Made by a program: the position numbers and the translations under genes | Assembly (NCBI GenBank): GCA_025266875.1 | Contig: JALLLT010000014.1 | Location: forward strand, 124,001-188,000 | Source of the DNA: Fennellomyces sp. T-0311 | Taxonomy: Eukaryota; Mucoromycota; Mucoromycetes; Mucorales; Lichtheimiaceae | DNA length: 64,000 nt | Direction: 5' to 3' | The notes under the pieces: generated by a model | What the model was told of the DNA's origin: nothing | Databases searched by the model: none | What the model saw: the letters and a program-made list of their open reading frames with translations, nothing else | Part shown: piece after piece, positions 56,922 to 64,000 of the stretch | How the letters are laid out: each line of letters starts with the position of its first letter | Position numbering within the stretch: position 1 is the first letter of the stretch

Positions 56922-59900
56922 ATGGATTTCAAGTACGACTTCGAGATTGACGAGCCCACCACCAAGAGACCACGTCTCGAACACAAAGAATCAGATACTC
57001 GTCCATTCAGTTCATTCCTCTCCAGTCCGTTTCGACGATCGAAAAAGCACCCTGTGTTATCCGACAAGAAACTTATAATCTATAACCTCAAAGGTTTACA
57101 ATTCAATTCTTTCATATTCCTGCAACCACAAATTACTTAGACATTGAAAAAAAAACAGTTGAGCGGCCCCCACTTCCCGATGGTTTCGAAGACGATGCTT
57201 GGGCAAAATTGAAGGAAGCCATTCAGGCTATTCAGGCCCACCGGCAGCCAGCAGAAAGTCTCGAGATTCTTTACCAGGTACGAATTTGCTCCTATACATG
57301 TAGCCATAAAATAACCACTGGTTTCAGCTATGCGAGAACCTGTGCCAATACAACCTTGGCGAGAAACTGTGCGATCAGCTTTATGCAGAGTGCAGTAACT
57401 ATGTCAAGCAGGAGTTTGAACGACTTGAAAAGCAAGTGATTGGGAGTATAGCACAGGTTGTCAAAAGCATTGCTAACCTTGCTTATCCAGAGATCCTACT
57501 GAAGACGGCCGGGACTATCTGATCAAAGTGAACTCGTGGTGGACAGTTTACTGCGATCAACTGGTAAGATTTCTGTACCGTCGTCTGGCTTGGATCTAAC
57601 ATGTGAGATAGTCCCAAATCCGTGGTATCTTCTTATACTTGGACCGCACCACGGCGTCGTCGCTCTATGGATCGTTGTGGTATGTCGCGTTCTTGAGTAA
57701 TTTGGCGGCATAGAACTGATTGTTTCGGCTGGATACTAGGAATCTTGGGATGAAGTTGTTCGGCGAAGTGTATCAAACATGCGACCGAGTGAAAGGGCGA
57801 GTCATTGAAAATGCCCTGATTCTGGTCCACTGTGAAAGGTAGCTTGGTGATAGCTCGGAATATAAACGATGAGGATACTAAAATAATACTGCCAGAGACA
57901 ACAAGGACGCAGATACTCCGTTACTGCAATCGGTGCTGCATATGCTCATTGATCTCAAGCGGTACCACAAGGATTTCGAGCCACGACTTTTGGAAGAATC
58001 GAGGAAATATTATGATGCAGAAGGTGATCGCCTTGTGCATGAGATGGACATGTCAAAGTATTTGGAACATGTTGCCTACAGACTCCATCAGGAAATCCAG
58101 CATATCAACGCAAGGAAGCTCTTTGACAAGTCTACCAAAGTTCCACTGAATTCTATAGTCGAGCACGAGCTGCTCACGAAACGGATCGATTTTATCTTGG
58201 ACAAATGTGGGTCTATTGTCTAGGATTTCATAGGATTGATGATGCTTACTCGGACTCTGCAGGTTTCAATACCTTTATGCAAAACAACAGCGAAGAGGAT
58301 TTGTCGCTGCTATATCGATTGCTACGAAAAGTGAATTCTTTGGACAGCTGTGTCAAGTACTTTGGTGATTACGTCAAGGTAGTTATGGCATAACACATGT
58401 AAAAGACGTGTGCTGATGATTGTACCTGTAATGCATAGAAAGAGGGCGCATCCATACTCAAGAAGCGTGGTGTGGCGGACAAGGATGTTGTTCCTTTGAT
58501 CTCGGCATTTAAACGGAAAACCGACATTATCATGCACCATAGCTTCGAAGGGGATGAGCGATTCTTTGATGCTCGGCGCAGTGGATTTCGTTATTTCATC
58601 AACTTGCGTGAACACCGCACAGCAAGGTTGCTGGCAGCATACACTGACCATCTGCTGCGTAACTCGGATAAGGTAATCACCAAGTGCGAATTCTTGCTCG
58701 ATACTAACGATAGCTTGGTTCAGATGGATGACAAGCTAGAGAAGGGGCTCGATCAAGGCATGGCGATTTTCAGGTAACTTGAAAATAGCGTGGATCAAAC
58801 TTGTTACTTACAATGATGTAGGTTTATGCAAGGTAGAGAATGTGATGGGTGGGTAAGAATTTTGAGAACTAAGTACATACCGGGTCAAAGGCAAAGATTA
58901 TTTCCAAGCACTTTATAAGCGTGATCTTTCCAAGCGACTGCTGCTTGAGGTCAAAAGTCGCAACGCTGAAAAGAGCATGCTGGCCAAGTTACGAAAAGGT
59001 ACCACTGACTGCAAATTGATATTATTTTAGTAACAAGCATAATTTCTCAGAGTGCGGGTTGGCATACACGAGTAAACTTGAGGGAATGCTCCGTGATATC
59101 AAGCACTCCAACGATCTACTCAATGAGTTCAAGGTAAACATGAATATGTTGCCATGTTACACCGTTACTAAAACGAAACTAGGCAACACCTGCATACATG
59201 CAAACGGATGTACCAATTGCTTTCAAGGTCAGCATATTGACGTACGGCTTCTGGCCATCATATACGCCTGTCAATATCAACTTGCCAGCAGAGGTAAATC
59301 GGAATATATTTAAAGTCGACATGTGTATTCATATCTCGACCAGTTTAACGATATTCAAGGGAAATTCCAAGACTTTTACAATTCAAAGTATTCTGGTCGT
59401 CGTCTTACGTGGCAAAACTCTCTCAGTGTTTGCGATGTCACAGCCAACTACCCTCTGGTTCGCGAATTGAAATGAACAAACATGTCCGGTCTAACCACTA
59501 ACGTAAATCTAAATCCAGGGACCTCAAGAACTGACCTTAACGCTGCTGCAAACAGTCGTGTTACTTCTCTTTAACGAGGAAGCGCAATCTGTTCTGACAT
59601 TCACGGAGATTCTGCAAGCCACAAATCTCGGTACAATTTTCGTGCTTTTTATGAAACGTATCTAACTTGCGTGGGATAGACGAGCTTGAATTAAGGCGAA
59701 CGTTGAAGTCTTTGGCATGTGGCGAGCACAAGCTGATCGTCAAGTCCTCGGAAGGAGAGAACATTGACGACACGGATAGCTTTGCATACAACGAGTCATA
59801 CGAGAGCACGCCACAACGAGTACGGATGAATACTGAAAAGCTGAAGGAGGTAATTGAGAGCAATGCTACGATACCACGGATGCTGTTATTGTCGCGGGAT

Positions 59901-60250
59901 CAACAGGTACAAAGAAAGTTCAAGTTTCCAATTAGTCGTACTAACGAAACGAAACAGATGGATGCCGCAATCGTGAGAATAATGAAGGCAAAGAGGCAGC
60001 TGAATCATGGCGCATTACTGGGAGAAGTGGTTCGGCAAATCCAATACCCTGCAACAGTAAGCGCATGGGCCATCGTTTCTGCTTCTCAGTTGCTGACGAT
60101 TGAAATTAGGTCCAGGACGTGAAGAAGCGGGTGGAGTTGCTGATCGAAAAGTAAACTGATCTAATTTCCTTATCATGAGCGACGCTAACATGTGTTTATA
60201 GGGAGTACCTGGAAAGAACAGTCGATGATGGCTATCGTTATCTTCAGTAG
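56922..60250 (+). CDS. CUL4: cullin-4 (CRL4 scaffold)
   Basis: Scaffold of CRL4 ubiquitin ligases, binding DDB1 N-terminally and Rbx1/Roc1 C-terminally. Nineteen exons (first 56922-57093, last 60202-60250) sum to 783 aa. A basic N-terminus with KRPRLEHK precedes the CUL4-type start of the cullin repeats (KKLIIYNLKVERPPLPDGFE, DAWAKLKEAIQAIQ), then IRGIFLYLDRTTASSLYGSL and SGFRYFINLREHRTARLLAA. The cullin-homology domain has KDYFQALYKRDLSKRLLLEV, CGLAYTSKLEGMLRDIKHSN, LTYGFWPSYTPVNINLPAE and DELELRRTLKSLACGEHKLI. The neddylation segment MDAAIVRIMKAKRQLNHGAL holds the acceptor Lys, and the protein ends YLERTVDDGYRYLQ. Oddities: an 11-nt exon (58822-58832) and a GC-AG intron (57432-57490). The start codon is tentative; no better upstream ATG is in frame. 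Confidence 0.92.
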
Positions 60251-61169
60251 CTCGTAAGGTTTATTTGTTGCCACAGACCACGTAGCAATAGTTGTCGGAC
60301 CATATTCCGATTCATTTGTGTCAATCCGCAAATAGAATGTTCTCGATATTGCCTGGTGCATGGACAATCCATCGATTCTAAGGAAGCACCGAGCGGCAAG
60401 CGGGGTTTTCTCTCGATATATTCTTTGTTGTGAGGCGGTTAAATTTCCGAGTTTGGGTTGGAGAATGTATACTGTGTTCCATTGAGCAATTGCAAATATG
60501 ATCAGATGGCCGAATTGGAATGGACGCTTGCACCAGGTTTGCATTTCCTACAGCCACTTGCGAAACGTTTGGTCTGAGGATGAGTGGTCTCGAGTGACAC
60601 GGACGCAAGACGCACTGCCGTTACCCCTGAACGGCGTACATCAACCTGCATCACAGGCAAGAAAAAGTATGGTAAATTTTGCTACGGATCATTCCGTAAA
60701 GGTGGAGATTTTTGCCACGTGGGAAGAAACCGAATCGTAGTGACTATCGGTGGCCAAGGCTCCTAGCGTAGCAACAGCTACTCCAAGCAACTTATCCGGA
60801 GGAAAAGGAGGCCGATAACGTTTCAGGGGCAGCGTGACACTAAGGTTGGCAGTGGGCCAAAATGGATCGAGTACTGCAAGCTTGGGGAAGAAGCCAATTC
60901 GGCTTCCAAGCGAAGTGTCGTTGGGTCACAAAGTAGGCATGACCCTAGAAGGCTGGGCTGAGTGGGTGATACATCTCATGTAATTCCCTTGTTTGATAGA
61001 GCGGGTAATGCTACACCAAGGGAAGCCAATTGAAGAAGAACCCGATGCTCAACGCACTCATGGGTTAAAAAGCAAACCAGCGAATACCAGAAATAGAAAA
61101 TAAAGCAAATCAAGAAGATCTAACATCGAACTGTATATGCCTTTTTTCTGCTTTCCTTCTTTCTTCATT
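60251..61169. other. intergenic region, no gene seen
   Basis: About 0.9 kb between CUL4 and the first F-box gene. Short open frames on both strands (e.g. 60498-60740) lack support. A pyrimidine-rich tract at 61139-61168 directly precedes the next start codon. Confidence 0.45.
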
Positions 61170-63033
61170 ATGCAATCCCGATCTAACCATTGCGACAGAC
61201 TGACCGAGCGAGATTGCAACCCGATCAATGCCGCCACCAGGGGATCAAAAGCTGCAATGAACGCTCCAGTAGACTTTTATAATAGCCGCTCACCCAAGAA
61301 GTGTATGCTACAACAAGAGTTGTGGGAGACTGGGAAAGTTGTACACTAACACATTTATGCAGCACTTCCAAAATCGCCAATCCAAGAAATCGGAGCCGCT
61401 CATGTGCCTTGTCCCGACCGCTTGCTTCTTCCAACCAAAAACTGGCAACCGCGATACCGTTATACGCCCCGATTTGATATCATCAAACACCTGCCGCTTG
61501 AGATTGTGCATCAGATCCTTGTCCATGTCCAGCAGAGGGACATTGTCCAGTGCGTGCAAGTGTCGCAAGCGTGGTGCAGCCAAGTAAAACGATGCGGAAA
61601 GTGGTTCCGTTGCATCTCTGTTGGACCAGGTGTTCTGGCCATTGGCACCGAGATTTTTAAATGCATACCATGGATTGGCTGCGTGATTGAGGAGCTGGAA
61701 CTAGCCCACTCAAGTAGAATCAACGAACAGTGGTTGAAGTACATGAAGGACGGAATGTACGATAACATCAGGTGTGCTTTTTTTGCTATGGAGCTACAAA
61801 ATGATCGTTTTGCTAACGATCAGCAGAGTTCTTAAAGTCAATCTCGGCAGGACTTTGGCACCTTTACTATGTCAAATACTTACTCACTTTCACACGTTGG
61901 AAGATCTCCAGTGCACAACGACAAAAGACTTGATCGTCCCCGAACAGCCTTTACCGACGGTCAAATGCACCAACCTGAAAAGTCTGGAATTACGATACCA
62001 CAGCACCAAGTTTTTGCACATCAGCCGACTCCTTACAATGTGTCCAAACTTGCGTCGCTTCATTGCATTCGGCACCGGCTCGTCCATCGACATCTCCAGT
62101 ATACTGATAACCGATATTTGCCCCAGCCTAAAGGTGGTTGGACTGAATTCCACCAATGACATTCCCGGTTTGAAGAGTCCACAATGCACAACAGAAGGTC
62201 CACCAGGCCTTGTCCATCTTAGCATCAGTCTCGGGCAGCATTTTCGAGTGCGAAACACAATTGCACTTGCCCAAGCCAACGCCAAAACGATCAAGCAATT
62301 ACATATCGTGGTACACAAACCTGATAGAGTATACCCTGTGCTACCGCCTATCAAGTTCACCAATTTGGAGACTCTTTGCTTTGAAAACAAGGTACCAAGT
62401 CATATAGCGCACGAAACTGCCGATATTTTCCAATACTTTACCATACATGATAACACCAATTTCAACCTATGCGAGCTTACACTACAAAGCCCACCGCCAC
62501 TCCTAGATAGCACCACGCTAATTATGGCACTCACCATCTCATGTCCATCCTTACGTTCGTTATCTATTCATGCATGGCCAACGTTTAACGATGACAGTAT
62601 TAGTGTCCTAGCAACAGGATCTATCGAAGAACTTTCGGTCGTCGGGCGCACAGCATTATCCGTGGCTGGAATAAGCATATTCCTGAATGGAATAGCTCAG
62701 AAGCTTGAACCTAAGCTGAAAACACTCAAGTTTCAAGACATGGGGTTTTCCGTTACGGACACCATCTTTGCGCCCTTGTTGCGGATCACCAGTTTAGAGA
62801 AGATTGAACTGAACTGGTGCTTCTTGCTCTCACCCCGTGGGATAGAAAACTTTCTCACGAACGCCACTTACCATTGTACTTCCTTGAAAGAAGTATACAT
62901 GGCTGTAAGCGGCGTTTTCATTTTCCAGCTTTCGAAATACCCTAAGAGTCGGCTGGTACCCCAAGAACGGGCAAAGAGCTCAATCGATGTGTATATAAGC
63001 TCTAATGATGACCAACTGCATTTTTATGTATAG
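61170..63033 (+). CDS. F-box and leucine-rich-repeat protein
   Basis: Three exons (61170-61302, 61363-61771, 61827-63033) give 582 aa. Both introns have GT-AG ends and CTAAC branch sites just before the acceptors. The F-box begins about residue 75: RFDIIKHLPLEIVHQILVHV then QQRDIVQCVQVSQAWCSQVK. The rest is an LRR solenoid of about 450 residues (CTNLKSLELRYHSTKFLHIS; CPNLRRFIAFGTGSSIDISS; CPSLRSLSIHAWPTFNDDSI; TSLEKIELNWCFLLSPRGIE). Predicted SCF substrate receptor. The F-box sequence is close to that of the next gene, indicating tandem paralogues, but no TPR segment is present here. An earlier in-frame ATG at 61137 exists; 61170 was chosen because the intervening residues are encoded by the pyrimidine tract. 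Confidence 0.83.
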
Positions 63034-63205
63034 ATGTTGACCTTTTTATTAAACCATAGTGAGACTACTTACTGTCGTCAGTATATATATATATATATAA
63101 TCATGTCTTGAACAATAGTTGGGGGCGCCGCAGCAGTGATGGTGCGTATATAATCTCATTGTAGGAATACGACAACATAAAACCATCTTTCGCTCTGTTC
63201 ATCAA

Positions 63206-64000
63206 ATGGTAGCGATAGGCAACAAAGATCATACTCAACAGCAAAAGCCACAGGATGGCCATTTCGAACGAAGCAGAGCTGCGTTATGTAATGGTGACAT
63301 TAAAGACAGTATCAACATTGCGACACAAGGCTACAATGAAATTGTTCATACACAACTTTTAAATCTACTCAACATTCGCTCGACCGCATTCGAAAAGCAA
63401 GGCTTACTTTCACGGGCTCTGGAAGATGCCGAAACAATGATTCGATTATCATCAACGTCACCTCTCGGGTATCTACGTGCAGGAAACGTTTATACGACAA
63501 GCGGACAGGCACACATGGCTGTTGATATATACAAACAAGGGTTGGCCATGGTACCAGCAGCTAATTTGGAATGGGTCATACTTCGTGTCTGTAAACAACA
63601 AGCATCTTCGCGTAAACGAGCACGTTTTGATATTGTTGGAAAGTTACCGCTGGAAATAGTCCACAAGATATTTGAGAATGTCGACGGTAAAAGTAGATGG
63701 ATCAGCTTGAAAGTGTCTACCCTGTGGTGCAGAAAGGTGTCAAGATGCTATACCCCATGGTGGCATTCTGTCACAGCTACAAAACAAATTGAATATATAG
63801 ACATTGCAATGTGTACCGCAGTTCCCTTGGTCAGCAAGTACGTTCAGCACTTGGCGTTCGGAGGCCCATCATCGTCTAATGCACTGGATATGCATTATCT
63901 CAAGTTCATTATGAACGGCCTTTTTACAAATTTGACGTCACTTGCACTGCAAGGTAGGAGCATTTGACTTCACCGGAGAGTGATGGCAGCTAATCGCACA
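63206..64000 (+). CDS. TPR/F-box protein, Pof3/Dia2-like, truncated by window end
   Basis: First exon 63206-63953, then a GTAGGA donor; the gene continues beyond the window. The N-terminal ~120 residues form TPR-like repeats (HTQLLNLLNIRSTAFEKQGL, ALEDAETMIRLSSTSPLGYL, GQAHMAVDIYKQGLAMVPAA). A basic linker (SRKRARFDIVGKLPLEIVHK) runs into the F-box (FENVDGKSRWISLKVSTLWC). LRR-like sequence begins at VSKYVQHLAFGG and HYLKFIMNGLFTNLTSLAL. TPR then F-box then LRR is the order of yeast Dia2 and S. pombe Pof3, SCF adaptors linked to replication and genome stability; orthology is not shown. Starts 172 bp after the previous F-box gene; a (TA)n run lies between them at 63083-63102. Confidence 0.8.

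Noticed and set aside
60498..60740. 80-codon plus-strand frame after CUL4
   Set aside because: No coding motif or splice context; probably chance in the CUL4 3' flank.

Overview
The window reads as a nuclear contig of a filamentous fungus, most likely of the Mucoromycota (Mucorales-type). Genes are broken by many short introns (mostly 45-75 nt, GT-AG, often with a CTAAC-type branch site 10-30 nt before the acceptor). The gene set is typically fungal: MMM1 of ERMES, a SUR7/PalI-type membrane protein, an MLP1/TPR nuclear-basket protein, a protein with ankyrin repeats and a DIL domain, and several divergent F-box/LRR proteins. I assigned the family from domain content and gene structure only; no database search was possible.

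Layout. 1-14.8 kb is gene-dense: SGT2-like TPR co-chaperone, SAM methyltransferase, an acidic secreted protein with a GPI-type tail, MMM1, MLP1/TPR, and a convergent SUR7-like gene. 14.9-18.8 kb holds two related inverted-repeat elements around a poorly preserved F-box-like gene. 18.8-21.2 kb is the ankyrin+DIL gene. 21.2-30.2 kb is a 9-kb gene-poor block with decayed coding fragments, including a degraded piece of the neighbouring DIL gene. 30.2-47.8 kb is dense again: a 48-codon zinc-finger-like microgene, DPH1 and COX15 head to head, PRP40, a large F-box protein, a PNUTS-like PP1 regulatory subunit, an eIF4E/4EHP-like factor tail to tail with a mitochondrial BolA, and an acidic His-run protein. 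48.7-49.9 kb encodes a modular secreted repeat protein. 50-56.8 kb is mostly decayed sequence around a tandem pair of LRAT/NlpC-like proteins. 56.9-64 kb carries CUL4 and two tandem F-box genes, the last running off the window.

For most multi-exon genes I rebuilt exon coordinates by hand, and the summed exon lengths are divisible by three (SGT2, methyltransferase, MMM1, MLP1, SUR7-like, DIL, DPH1, COX15, PRP40, PNUTS-like, eIF4E, BolA, CUL4, F-box). Three of these models need microexons of 5, 8 and 11 nt, and one uses a GC-AG intron.

Functionally the set is mainly housekeeping: protein targeting (SGT2), ER-mitochondria tethering (MMM1), nuclear basket (MLP1), splicing (PRP40), transcription termination/PP1 (PNUTS), translation (DPH1 for eEF2 diphthamide, eIF4E), mitochondrial respiration (COX15, BolA) and ubiquitin ligases (CUL4, F-box proteins). 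The accessory, lineage-specific material is the secreted repeat protein, the LRAT-like pair, the microgene and the repeat elements.
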